Below, in pieces: positions 25,055 through 36,361 of a stretch of 64,000 nt of DNA (position 1 is its first letter; each line of letters begins with the position of its first letter). The stretch comes from Dillenia suffruticosa (Eukaryota > Streptophyta > Magnoliopsida > Dilleniales > Dilleniaceae): assembly GCA_033439265.1 (NCBI GenBank), contig JAVTVX010000002.1:10080174-10144173 (forward strand), in the 5' to 3' direction. Position numbers and translations under genes: made by a program. The notes under the pieces were generated by a model. The model ran no database searches, was not told the DNA's origin, and worked only from the letters and a program-made list of their open reading frames with translations.

Positions 25055-25324
25055 ATTACTTACTTTGGTTAAAGAAAAAATGATCTTAGAAATTGAATAT
25101 TAGTAGTTTTTTGCATAAAAAATAGATTATTACTCTACAATTAATAAGAACTATAGATATCTAGCTTTGGTAAGATTAAAATTCTCTTTTGACAATGAAA
25201 AATTGTATCTTTCCATGCAAAACCTAAACCTATTTCTGGTCGCGCCCTGAGAGAAGCCAGACTATGGAGACGCCGTAGGCCTAGACAGCTAGCAAATTTT
25301 GACAGAAATGAACGTGTGCCTCAT

Positions 25325-25774
25325 TGTCACAAACCCAAGTAATGGATTTAAACCCAATAGGAAAATTCAGTTCAAAAGATCGACCTGTTGGGTGAAAAAC
25401 CTATTGGATTTAAATACTATTTTATAATTTCTTAAGAATTCGATATGGAATTCGTAACATTACCCTCCTCTTGAGAAGTCGGACGTTCACGAACGGCTCT
25501 CACTCTGGACGGCTCACACTCTGGACGGTTTTCACTCTAGCGGGTAACTTTTTTCTTCTTTGGACGGCTCTCACTCCGACACCAGGTAGCCATTTTTCAA
25601 GTATTTTTCATATTAAATCGAAAGTTCTGATACCAATTTATCACGAACCCAAGTAATGGAATCAAATCTAATCGGAGAATTCAGCCCAAAAGATCGACCT
25701 GTTGGGTGAGAGGGTCTATTGGATTTAAATACTATTTTATAATTTTTTGGAGATTCGATATGGGATTCGTAACA
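25325..25774 (-). mobile_element. TRIM (miniature terminal-repeat retrotransposon), complete
   Basis: Two direct repeats of 135 and 136 bp (25325-25459 and 25639-25774; plus-strand ends TGTCAC..GTAACA) flank a 179-bp core. Perfect 5-bp duplications CTCAT flank the element (25320-25324, 25775-25779). Beside the right repeat the minus strand reads AATTGGTATCAGAAC, an initiator-Met tRNA primer site. At 450 bp it has no coding capacity, as defined for TRIMs. The core carries repeated GGACGGCTCTCACTC phrases. The right repeat starts TA instead of TG (one G-to-A change). Confidence 0.85.
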
Positions 25775-25789
25775 CTCATCTACAACATC

Positions 25790-27010
25790 CACGTAGACAA
25801 GATAAACCCACATTTTCCAACTTCCGAGTTGTTAGAAGAGAAGGGATATTTTGGTAAATGACTTATGCAAGGGCAATGTTCACTTAGATAAGCATTGTAC
25901 TGTATTGTGGTATAAACCAGGGCGCCAACTTCATTGTTATGATTCAAAGCTTTGAGGTCTAATAGGACACAATTAGACAACACACAAATTAGACCCAGCA
26001 AAAAAAAAAATAAAAAGGAAAAAGAGCCTACACCCAAATCATGGAAACCAGTTTAGAATTTAGAACAAACAAGAGGGCTAAGCCAAGTTTAGAATTTAGA
26101 GTTTTAACCCAAAAAGAAAAAAGAACTTATAGTAGGAATTCGGCCCTATCAAGGGATTGGGACAGTGGTCCAACTTTTCCTATTACCCCCCGCCTTGTTG
26201 GGCTTGGGCTGAGCAAGGAGCTTCATTTTTTTTGGGTCCCTAACCCCGGTATATGGAATTTCGCTCCGATTAATCCAAGTCGACCTAACTGTCGAGCCTC
26301 CTATAGAGGGGGAGGTCTTCCAAAGTAGTCTTTTCCATTTCCAAGAAGGCTCGAAGCCGAGCATTTGGTTAAGAGACATAGAGCCCTTCCCATTGCACCG
26401 ACTGACCTTTGGTGCAAGGAGCTTCATTACCAGTTGGCTAATCGCACTTTTTAGGTCAGAGTTTTTAGGCCAGCCTATCGCCATCCTACCAAACTAACAA
26501 GGCCCGTTTTCGAGACTTCCCTGCATAGGTTTCATGGATCACTGAAATGAAAATAGTCTAGAATACTTGAATATTTGCCCTATCGTAATATTTTACTGCT
26601 ATTCGAAATTGCTTTCGCAAGTGTCTAGCTCAAGGGAAAAGCTAGGCTCGTGTTCTTGGGGTTTACAATGATGGTGATAATGAATTTTGGCTGGTCTCAA
26701 ATTTGCAGCGGGGATGGCAAATGTTGGAGGCTGGCCTGCTTTGGAAGGAAGACGCGAGGGAGTGGTGGTTACTCAGTGGTCTGCCCAATCTTTGCGGTTG
26801 GCACCGTTTGGGCTTTCTTTCGGGCCCATGAGCCCATTTAAGGCATCCCCATTAGGTCCATGGTATGGGTTCGTTTTCTTTGAAATTTCGGTTAAAGCTT
26901 GACCTCCTCGGAAGTAAATCCTATTCCAATGCCGTGGCAATTATTATATTACAAGGCATGCTGATGGCCACTCCATTACTTTGCAGCCCAAAGTGAGAGG
27001 TCCGAGATCC
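25790..27010. other. Higher-GC segment, possibly organelle-derived (mitochondrial type)
   Basis: The base composition changes abruptly to about 45 percent GC with complex, low-repeat sequence between two AT-rich stretches. Phrases such as TCCTATAGAGGGGGAGG, GGCCAGCCTATCGCC and CTAGCTCAAGGGAAAAGCTA have the look of plant mitochondrial intergenic DNA. I could not identify any standard organelle gene or tRNA, so the assignment rests on impression. The open frames here (for example 26149-26484 minus, 26687-26902 plus) have no known domain. Confidence 0.3.
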
Positions 27011-28654
27011 TATAAAACCGAGGAAGATTATATATATTATATCAACCGGTATTTACAATTATACCACAATTAATTTGATTCTACATTTACAGTAGCCCAT
27101 TCAAAAAGTTATCCTCCTAAAACAATCTGTTTCATACTCAAGTTGCGAGTATAATTCGGGATCTTGATTAAAAATTTTAATATCATATCTCATTAGGCCA
27201 ATTAACCGTTGATACCAAGAAAGGCTATATGGGATATAACCAACAATCGTGGTCCTAAAAAGGGGCTATTCGTAATTAAAATAAAAAAATTATATTATTA
27301 AAATTGTATGTAAATATATAGAAAAATTACTCACAATACAATTTTATAATATAAGAAGTTTTAAATTCATAATTGAAGTTTTACACTTAGGTATACATCC
27401 AAAGCATATCACCTTTGATCAATATGTAATTGAAGTTAATTATTGATTACTATCAAAATTCATAATTGGTTCATTATTGATTGATTAGGAGTTTAGCCCC
27501 TATATATATATATATATGTATATGTATGTATGTATGTATGTATGTATTTATAAAGATAAAGCCTTCTCAACCATGATCGCATAGAGGTCAAGGGTGACCC
27601 GTTCCATAAGGTAAGAATAAAAGATCGCTTTTCGAAATTTTCACAAGTCGTACAAGTAGTTTATATTAATATATGTCAATTAATTTTTAACTAAATTATT
27701 AACATATTTTAATTATGAATTAGTTAAAAATTGATCATATGAGCTTCTAAATATTGCAATATCTTTTTTCTTTTGTTAAACAATAAAAAGTGAATTGTTG
27801 AATTTAGTTCTAATTACTGTTATTCATTAAATTGCCCTTTTCTCTTCCCTTTTCACCATAAGGATAATTTAATAATGGGAAATTGAATTTATAGAAATCT
27901 ACGATTTTCTAAAGTTTATTTTCAAACTCCCTTTTCCTTTTTTCTTTTTACTTTTTTTTGGTAAATTTGGTCATTCATAGTTAATACTGAACTTCACATT
28001 TTATTTTTAGTTCCAAATAACAAAATCGATCGGTCATTTCATTTCAAATGAATTTGAATTTATTTTTATTTGATTCCAAGTAAATGGTAAGCATTAATTA
28101 CGCTATGATATATATAATAATGGACGTATAAAGAAAATAGGATAACATTGGTTGTCCTAAATCGATCAAATCTTATATAACAATTAATATTTTGTTTATT
28201 ACATAAAAATTTAAATTTGAGATTTTCAGACTGGGAAAAAGAATTGTGACAGTTAGATGATCCATTTGGGGTTATATGACAATTAATATGAGCATGTATT
28301 GAACAATTCTTAGTCAAATAAATTAACAAGTTTTGACAAATTCAATGAATGATAATAGATCAAAATATATTTATGTGTATAGATACAAAAAAAAAAAAAA
28401 AAAATTGATTTGCTTGATCTATCATTCATTTGACCGATTTGGTATTACACAAGAAATAATATTTACATCCATGATTAATATGACCAATAGTATTCACCTA
28501 AACAAATCAATTTACTTTGTTTCAACTAAAAATGGTCGTGCACACTTCTCTTGCCTTAATCATAACTTAATCATATTTATGCTCAAACTAGGCCTTGTTT
28601 ATGTGAGTCGATGCTCTGTTACTAGTTTATAACAACCACACCATTTGTTTGATT
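27011..28654. other. AT-rich intergenic DNA, no supported gene
   Basis: It contains a (TA)n/(TATG)n microsatellite at about 27503-27545 and a long A run near 28387. No transposon ends or domains recognised. Confidence 0.5.
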
Positions 28655-29118
28655 CACCGTGAATCCCATATTGGATTTCTAAGAAATCATAAAATAGTAT
28701 TTAAATCTAATAGATTTTCTCACCCAACAAATCGATTTTTTGGGTTGAGTTCTCTTATTGGGTTTGAGTTTATCACTTGGATTCAGGATAAATCAGTATT
28801 AGAGACTCCGATCTAACATAGAAAAGGGATACCTAGAAGAGGGTTACCTCATACCAGAGTAAGAGCCGTTCAAAATAGAAAATGGCTACATGGTGTCAGA
28901 GTGAGAGTTGTCCAAAGAGAAAAAGGGCTACCCGCCAAAGTGAGAGCCGTTTGTGACGTCAGACTTCTCAAGGGAAAAGTAATGTTACGAATTCTATATT
29001 GGATTCCTAAAAAATCATAAAATAGTATTTAAATCTAATAGGTTCTCTGATCCAACAAGTCAATTTTTTGGGTTGAGTTTTTCTATTGAATTTAAGTCTA
29101 TTACTTGAGTCCATGACA
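28655..29118 (+). mobile_element. Second TRIM element, opposite orientation, older
   Basis: Terminal repeats at about 28655-28790 and 28983-29118 match those of the TRIM at 25325 in reverse complement (TTACGAATTC...TTGGATTTAAATACT region, ...CCATGACA end). A decayed primer site (CAGTATTAGAGA for TGGTATCAGAGA) follows the left repeat at about 28794. The core holds the same GTGAGAGCCGTT phrases as the other copy. The left edge is eroded (CACCGTGAAT instead of TGTTACGAAT) and I could not find a matching target duplication. About 24 bp separate it from the LTR element at 29143. Confidence 0.75.
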
Positions 29119-29142
29119 TGCACTTGGTCACACAAAGGAGTG

Positions 29143-29477
29143 TGTAACAATGGTAAGAGGACTGTAACGGCTAGTAGGAATAAAATGCAAGAAAGTCAGG
29201 TAGTTAGTAAGTTGTAACCGAATCAGTTGGAGGGTTAAGCAGTTAGTAGGTTACCTTGTAATAAGAAGGTGTAGCTGCAGGAACAAGGCAGACAATTGAG
29301 TATTCTTCTATGAAATTCTCCTTCTTTCTCTCTCTCTCTCTCTCTCTTCCTTAGTATTCTTCTTCTTCTTCTTCTACTACTTCTCATTCACTGCAGTCTG
29401 CTAACCTTGCGTTCAGCAATCACTGCTCTCAATCGACTGCAACCTATTCATTCACATTCTTGAGCCAATTCATAACA
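29143..29477 (+). repeat. 5' LTR of the Reina-like element
   Basis: It is 335 bp with TG..CA ends. It contains a (CT)n run near 29326-29347 and a (CTT)n run just after, four bases longer than in the 3' copy. No other differences from the 3' LTR were seen on direct reading. Confidence 0.9.
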
Positions 29478-29480
29478 AAT

Positions 29481-29494
29481 TGGTATCAGAGCTG
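29481..29494 (+). promoter_or_regulatory. Primer-binding site of the Reina-like element
   Basis: TGGTATCAGAGCTG starts three bases after the LTR. TGGTATCAGAGC is the complement of the 3' end of plant initiator-Met tRNA, the primer most plant Ty3 and Ty1 elements use. Confidence 0.9.
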
Positions 29495-29518
29495 TCCTTC
29501 CTCGGCAGAATCATTGTG

Positions 29519-32500
29519 ATGGCTGAAGGAACCAGATTCAAGGCAATCGAAGAACAGTTAAAGAAACAAGATGCAAAGATAACAGAAAATCACGCAGAGT
29601 TAGAAAGAAAGATGGAGGCACAGTCACAGCGTTTGGAAGCAAAACTGGAGAACCTCGCTGCTGAAATGGACAGGAAGTTCAATGCTATGATGCACATGAT
29701 GAATAAAGATAAGGGAGATGAGTCAGAGGTAGAACGACTGAGCAAGACACCCATACTTCCAACTCCCCTAGACGGAAAACTCAGGTGTGAATCAGGAACA
29801 TCCCTATCAAAGAAAGAGAACAATGGAAAATTACTATTGCCAAATCCACCAAAGGTTGATCTTTCAATGTTCAACGGAGACAACCCTCGAATTTGGTTAA
29901 GAAAATGTATCAAATTTTGTAAGGCTTACCAGATACCCAACTGCAGTTGGGTAGACTCGGTAGAAATGTACCTGGAAGGAAGGGCCGAGATATGGTTTCA
30001 AGGAGTGAAAACAGCAAGAAAAGAAGTGGCTTGGGAGGATTTCTCTCAACTTCTCTGTCAAAGATTTGAGGAGAAGGGAGTTCAAGATGTTGTAGAAGAG
30101 TTCAATAAGCTGTACCAACATGGGTCCATGTCAGAATACCAAGAGAAATTTGAGGAGATGTGGTCACTCATGCTTCAGGTAAACCCCAAACTAACTGAAA
30201 CTTACTTTGTGTCTAGTTTTATTAGTGGGGTTAAGGAGGAAATTAAGCCTGTGTTGAGGATGTTCAAGCCAAGAACCTTGCTGCAAGCGTTTGAAATAGC
30301 CTCTCTACAAGAACAGTCCTTAGAACTAACAAAACAGAAGAAAATTGGTATGAATAGGTATGGGGATAATGGGGAGGATATCAGGAGGAATAAGAACACG
30401 ATGATATCCAACAATAGTAGCAGAACTTCCAGAATATCCCCACAGGAGATACAATACCGCAGGAATAACAACTTATGCTTTAAATGTGGGGAAAGGTATA
30501 ACCCTGGCCACCAATGCAAACTCAAACACCTGAATGTGATTATTACAGCAGAGGAAGAGGATGAGAGGGTAAGTGAGGAAGTGATAGAACCAGGAGGGCA
30601 AGGTGGGGAAGTCTTTGATGTGTCACTATGTGCTTTATCTAACTCCTTACAGCGGAAAACTATAGCTCTGCAAGGGCTGTTGAAAGGGGTAAAAATCTCC
30701 ATACTAATAGATACAGGGAGCTCGAGAAGTTTCATCAACCAAACACTAGTAAGGAGGCTAGAAATGAACACACAAACAGATGATTGGTTGCACGCAGTGT
30801 TAGCAGATGGAAGTAGAGTGAGTAGCAATGCCAAAGTAAAGGGGGTATGGTGGAGCATACAAGGATATCACTTCTCATTTGACTTAAGGGTGCTAGCATT
30901 GGGAGAGTGGGACATAATACTTGGGGTGGACTGGATGTACAACTTTAGTCCCTTAACATTTGATTTCAAAATGTTACAAGTTAAGCTAGCTAGTGAGGAA
31001 GGTGAAATGGTGTTAGTAGGGATGGTTAAAGATCCTAAAATGAAACTAGTACGTGGGAAGGACACTAAAGATTTCAGAACACAGCAAATTCAGAGCAGTA
31101 ATAGTATTCATCTATCTGCAGAAAACCATAACAACCCACTACAACCCTCTGTCTCTAATCTTCTACAACAGTTTAGTGATGTTTTCTCTGAACCCACTTC
31201 ACTACCACCTGAAAGACCTCATGACCACTCAATACCTCTTAAACGGGGAGCTCAACCTTTCAAACTACATCCCTATAGATATCCACATTCTCAGAAAAAT
31301 GAGATCGAAAGACAAGTACAGGAGATGATCAGTCATGGCATTGTGAGACACAGCAACAGCCCCTTTGCTTCTCCAGTCTTATTAGTGAAAAAGAAAGATA
31401 ATTCTTGGAGGTTTTGCGTGGACTACAGGCAGCTTAACACCATCACCATTAAGGATAAGTATCCCATTCCTAATATTGATGAGTTGTTGGATGAATTGCA
31501 TGGATCGAAGTTATTCTCTAAGATTGATCTCAGGGCAGGGTACCATCAGATTAGAGTCAGGCCTAGAGATGTTGCTAAGACTGCATTTCAAACCCATCAT
31601 GGACATTTTGAGTTCTTAGTAATGCCATTTGGCCTTACCAATGCTCCCGCAACCTTCCAGTCATTGATGAATCACATCTTCCAACCTTACCTTAGGAAAT
31701 TTGTGTTGGTTTTCTTTGATGACATCCTAGTCTATAGTCCTGATATGCACTCTCATTTACAACATCTGGAGTTGGTTCTCTTAACTCTAAGACAGCATCA
31801 ATTGTATGCCAAGTTATCTAAGTGCTCTTTTGGTCAATCACAAGTGGAGTATCTAGGCCACATTGTAACAGACTCGGGGGTAATGATGGACTCACAGAAG
31901 ATTGAATGCATTATGGCCTGGTCTGTCCCCACGTCTGTTAAAGCACTAAGAGGGTTCTTGGGATTGACATGTTATTACAGGAGATTCATCAAGGACTATG
32001 GGATTATGGCAAAGCCTCTCAATGATCTTCTGAAAAAAGAAAATTTCAGATGGAATGAGGCAGCTGAACAAGCTTTTCAGCAACTCAAATCAGCTATGTG
32101 TTCAGCACCTGTTATGAGATTACCGGATTTCTCTAAGCCCTTTGTATTGGAGACTGATGCTTGTGCAAAAGGGTGGGGAGCTGTGCTGATGCAGGAGGGA
32201 CAACCCATTGCTTACCTAAGTAAGGCTTTAGGAGTTAAGAATCAGGGAATGTCCATCTATGAAAAGGAATTAATGGCTGTTGTCATGGCTGTAACAAAAT
32301 GGAAACATTATTTGTTGGGGTACCACTTTATTATCAAGACAGACCATCAGAGTTTGAAATATCTTTTGGAACAAAAACTTACAAACTCCTTGCAACATAA
32401 GTGGCTTACTAAACTCCTAGGATTGGATTATGAAATCCAATATAAGAAGGGATCAGAGAACAGAGCTGCGGACGCCTTATCAAGGAAAGAAATGCTGACA

Positions 32501-32554
32501 GAAGAACAGAAGGAAGGATCATTGATGGCTACTTCCTTGGTGAAGCCTCAATAG
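29519..32554 (+). pseudogene. Reina-like gag-protease-RT-RNase H frame, ended by a premature TAG
   Basis: From the ATG at 29519 (MAEGTRF) the frame runs 1011 codons to a TAG at 32552. Order: coiled-coil-like start (residues about 8-50), gag core (about 110-260), zinc knuckle CFKCGERYNPGHQC at 320, aspartic protease DTGSS at about 398, reverse transcriptase with FFDDILVYS (Asp734, Asp735), RNase H starting LETDACAKGWG. The enzymes copy element RNA into DNA in virus-like particles. Upstream of the stop no shift or lost catalytic residue was seen. The stop lies at the RNase H/integrase junction and a second in-frame TAG follows at 32597, so integrase would not be made without readthrough. Confidence 0.88.
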
Positions 32555-32983
32555 ATAGAAGACATAATTCGAAGTTATGAAACAGACGAAGTATGTTAGA
32601 CATTGATAGCACATGCAATACTGCAGTCTGGGGACAATTCAGACTATATACTGCAGGATGGACTTCTTAAATTTAAAAAGAAGTTATATGTGGGTAAGGG
32701 AACCCAATTGAGAACCAAAATAATAGAGCAGCTGCATAATTCTGCCATGGGGGGTCATTCAGGACAGCTTGGGACTTTGCGGAGGGTTAAAGCTATATTC
32801 TTTTGGCCTTCTATGAGATCAGACATCATCCAATATGTTAAGGAGTGTGACATATGTCAAAGAAATAAACATGAGCATGTGGCTTATCCTGGACTGCTCC
32901 AACCACTACCCATACCATCACAAGCATGGACTCAAATTAGTATGGACTTCATTGAAGGTTTACCAGAATCCCAGGGGTATGAT
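32555..32983 (+). pseudogene. Reina-like integrase, N-terminal half
   Basis: It continues the gag-pol frame after the first TAG and contains a second TAG at 32597-32599. After that the frame is open. The zinc-binding HHCC module is visible (HNSAMGGHSG, then CDICQRNK) and the first catalytic Asp lies in SMDFIEGLP. The frame is cut at 32983 by the Tekay-like insertion. The rest of the enzyme resumes at 43503. Confidence 0.85.
32979..32983. repeat. Target-site duplication ATGAT, left copy
   Basis: ATGAT here and at 43498-43502 flank the Tekay-like element. Removing the insertion and one copy rejoins the integrase reading frame of the outer element without a shift, which confirms the boundaries. 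Confidence 0.93.
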
Positions 32984-35565
32984 TGTCACGCCCCAAACCG
33001 GGATCGTGAACAGCCGCCCGTTGCCCCTGAATGCCGACTGTATTTTTACAGAAAATTGGGCAGAACCTCCCCATAAATCGGAGGTTTCCCATGTACAATT
33101 ATACCTGTATAATCCAAATCATCCTGTACAATACACAAATGGTCATCCCGGCCTCTCCAAAATCAACAAACACCACAACCAACATTCAGAACAACGCAAG
33201 GCTATAAACAAACCTAGCCACAGACCTCTACTATCATGCCCAACTAGAGCATGAGCAGCCGCTATACCGAGCGGACCTACGTTTATACGATATATATCAC
33301 ATTTCCCAAGTAACATTCAAGTACGTACAATCACCTCAATGCAAATGAAATATGAGAGTTAAACTATACAGTCAACCCAAAATAAGTACATGGCCAACTA
33401 CGGACCTCTATGTCAAGACCTCGTAGGGTCGAAACTAAATTAAAAGTAAATCTTACCGTCGGAAATACCAACTCCGCTCTAGAGCCTGTAACGTCGCTCT
33501 ATCACAATAAACCTGTCTGAGGAAAGAAAATAGAGGGGTGAGTATCATGGGAAGATACTCAGTGAGTGAGGGGGTAATATCAAGCATAAATAGCATAGGT
33601 GAACAATTGGAGTGTCAAATAATATCATTCGAAACAACAATTTACACTTCGCAGCAAAACATGCTATATTTATCATTTTGAAATCATTTAATCAAACACA
33701 CGATAGCAAGCCTGTATGCATCCATTTAAAATCAAGTAATGTCAGAGCGAGCCAAAAATAGTCCTGGCAAAGGTCAACCGTGACCAAGGACAGGCGCGTC
33801 GGGGGTTTTATTATGCATAGACTTTGAAACGCTCTCTACCCCGACGTTGGCCATGAGCTCGCTGGGGCCAACTCATCAACGTGTATAGGACCCCGCCCGG
33901 TGCTAGACGGTGGCGTCACACACGTCCTCCCCCTACGTGGGTTCAACCGGCCGCGCCTATAGCCTTTAGAATAAATGACGTTTGCGGATACCTTCTGCAG
34001 AAGCGTATCCGGGCAACCCGTGCCTCTACAAATGTCCTTCGTAGCTACGGAATATCATAATATCACAAGGGCACAACGTCCCATAGTATCACAAGGGCAC
34101 AACGTCCCAGGGCACAACGTCCCACGAGTATCATCACATCATCGCACAACTAGTAGGCATCCAACCCACATAGTTCATCAAAAACATTTTTAAATTTGCG
34201 TGCCAATACGTCTCATCAAATTCATTTCAAAACAGCATATCAATACATTGGTATAAAATGAAATTTATACATTTTCAAATAATGGCACAATTATTGATTC
34301 ATCTCAAACCATAGATGCATAGTCATTGCAAATATAATTCAAGACACTCCAAAAATCACAAAACAGATTTCCAAATTTAATATCACATGTCAACGAATGC
34401 ATATCAAAGCGTGTTTTATCGAAAATGCGACAGAAAATACGTTTTACTATTTTATGCAAGAGATTAGAGTCCCACTCACCTATCTAGGGAGGGTGGTCAC
34501 TCCCTATTTTTCAACGACTCTCCAAAAGACAAACCTAATCAAATCGTCAAATTTATAGCGATTAAAACCCTAATAAGGGATTCTATCAATAAAATTTATT
34601 CATCTCCCACCTAGGGTTCCTCGGGTGTCAGACCTAGCTGTCGTTCGCCCGTCGGGTTGGTTTAAAACCTGTATTATTTCTCAAACTTCAGATGTATTAG
34701 AAACCACTAAATTTCTAACAGCAAACCATAGAACTTCAATCAATACAGTCGTTACCTGCCGTACAGAAGATGCAGGTGAGCTCTCGAAGGGGAAAGCCGG
34801 TCGCGGGCTCGCGGGCCGTCACGGGCTCGCGGGCCGGTGGGCTGGTTGCTAGCGGGCTGGCCCGCTGGTGGCTCACGGGCTCTCAGCCCGGCTTGCTGGC
34901 CGCAGCGGGCTTCGCGGGATGCAGTGGGCCGCGGCTGGACTGGGCCTTGGGCCGCTGGTGGGCTGGCCCGCTCACGGGCTAGGGCTCGCTCTGGATCACG
35001 AGCTGGGTCGCGCGCTGGCTCGCGCTGGGTCGCGAGCTGGCTCGTGCTGGGACGCGAGCTGGGTCGCGTGCTGGCTCGTGCGTTAGCTCGCGCTGAGTCG
35101 CGAGCTGGGTCGCACGCTAGCTCGTGCTGGCTCACGGGAGATCGCGCACAAGGCTCGCGATGGCTCGAGGTGGCAGCGTTCGCAGGAGATCGCGCGAATG
35201 CGCGCTGTGCAGAGGGTGAAGCGCTGGAGCGGGGTGCGCAAGTGAGCTCCCGAGCAGGCGTGGGCTCACGCAGTGGAGCGCTCGGACAGTCGCGCACTCG
35301 GCTGGGCTAGCGCAGCTCGTAGGAGGTCGCGCTACGCGGAGGAGAGAGGCTGCTCACGGGAGGCGCTTCAGCGGCGGCGATCGCGGGAGGAAGGCGAGGC
35401 GGTGGGCGGCGGAGGAGGAGAGTAGCGGCCGCGGCGGAGAAGAAAAAGAGAGAAGAGGGAAAGAGGGAGGGAGAGAGAGAGAGAGAGAGAGAGAAAATTA
35501 AAAAGAATTAGGGCTTTAAGCCCTAATTTTGACTTTTTTTTTTTTTTTTTTTGTGCAGTGTTACA
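32984..35565 (-). repeat. Left (3') LTR of the Tekay-like element
   Basis: 2582 bp. It includes a GC-rich minisatellite (about 34790-35200) built of GCTGGGTCGCGA-type words, a (GA)n tract at about 35469-35494, the palindrome TTAGGGCTTTAAGCCCTAA at 35508-35526 and a T run. On the minus strand the palindrome and GA/CT tract lie within the first 100 bases of U3. Open frames across the GC-rich part are compositional artefacts. Confidence 0.92.
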
Positions 35566-35583
35566 TTTCTAACCCCCTAAAAT
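35566..35583 (-). promoter_or_regulatory. Polypurine tract of the Tekay-like element
   Basis: On the minus strand TTTTAGGGGGTTAGAAA lies directly before the 3' LTR, in the position where plus-strand DNA synthesis is primed. Confidence 0.65.
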
Positions 35584-35613
35584 CAAGTTTCGTCCTCGAA
35601 ACTAAAAGAGAAT

Positions 35614-36336
35614 TTACACTGTAAATAAATGGGGGTATTGACTCCTCATAGCTTCCTCTTGCTCCCAGGTCTCCTCCTTGACCTGATCACTTCTCCACAA
35701 AATTTTGACTAATGAAATTTCCTTACTCCGTAGCTTCCTGACTTGTCGATCTAGAATAGCCACGGGCTGAACTGGAAAACGAAGATCCTCTCGCAACTCA
35801 AGAGGTGGAGGCTCAAGTACATGAGAAGGATCGGTCAAGTATTTCCTGAGTACTGAGACATGGAATACGTCGTGAATACGGGATAGTTCATCTGGCAGCT
35901 CCAATCTATATGTCACACTCCCGACCCTCTCAAGGATACGGAAGGGCCCAATATATCTAGGGCTCAACTTGCCCCGCTGCCTGAACCGTATAACTCCCTT
36001 CCAGGGAGATATCCTCAAGGAAACCATATCTCCCGTAGCAAACTCAAGAGGTCGCCGCCTACGATCAGCATACGTCTTCTGTCTGTCCTGGGCGGCTTTC
36101 ATCCGCTCACGGATAACTTTAACTTTATCCTTTGTTTGTTCAATTAACTCAACGCTGCTGAGACGTCGCTCTCCGACCTCATCCCAGCATATCGGGGTGC
36201 GGCACTTCCAGCCATATAGTGCCTCATACGGGGGCATCTCTATACTGGCTTGATAACTGTTATTATATGCGAACTCGACTAGTGGAAGGTGCCGATCCCA
36301 ACTACCCCGGAAATCCATCACACATGCTCTCAGCAT
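35614..36336 (-). pseudogene. Tekay-like integrase C-terminus with chromodomain-like tail
   Basis: The frame starts just after the frameshift near 36390 and runs 240 residues to a normal end. It begins with the part of the integrase core after the catalytic region ([23 protein letters not shown]), passes through the GPF.I..RVG.V.Y.L.LP module and H.VFHVS.L, and ends in a segment of the [16 protein letters not shown] type, as in chromovirus chromodomains. Such tails are thought to guide integration to heterochromatin. The segment is separated from the rest of pol by a one-base insertion. Confidence 0.85.
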
Positions 36337-36361
36337 GTCCTCAAGGGTCTGAATGGTCCTC

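Noticed and set aside
26149-26902. Open frames of 63-111 codons in the higher-GC segment
   Set aside because: No similarity recognised in any frame and both strands are open; treated as non-coding possibly organelle-derived DNA.
32552-32599. Programmed readthrough of TAG to express integrase
   Set aside because: Two stops 45 nt apart are hard to reconcile with regulated readthrough; simple inactivation is more likely. It is kept only as an alternative.
34752-35310. Long Ala/Arg/Pro-rich open frames on both strands (also at 42667-43225 and 62463-62810)
   Set aside because: They lie in the CpG-rich minisatellite of the LTR, are open in several frames at once and have no domain. This is a composition effect, not coding.
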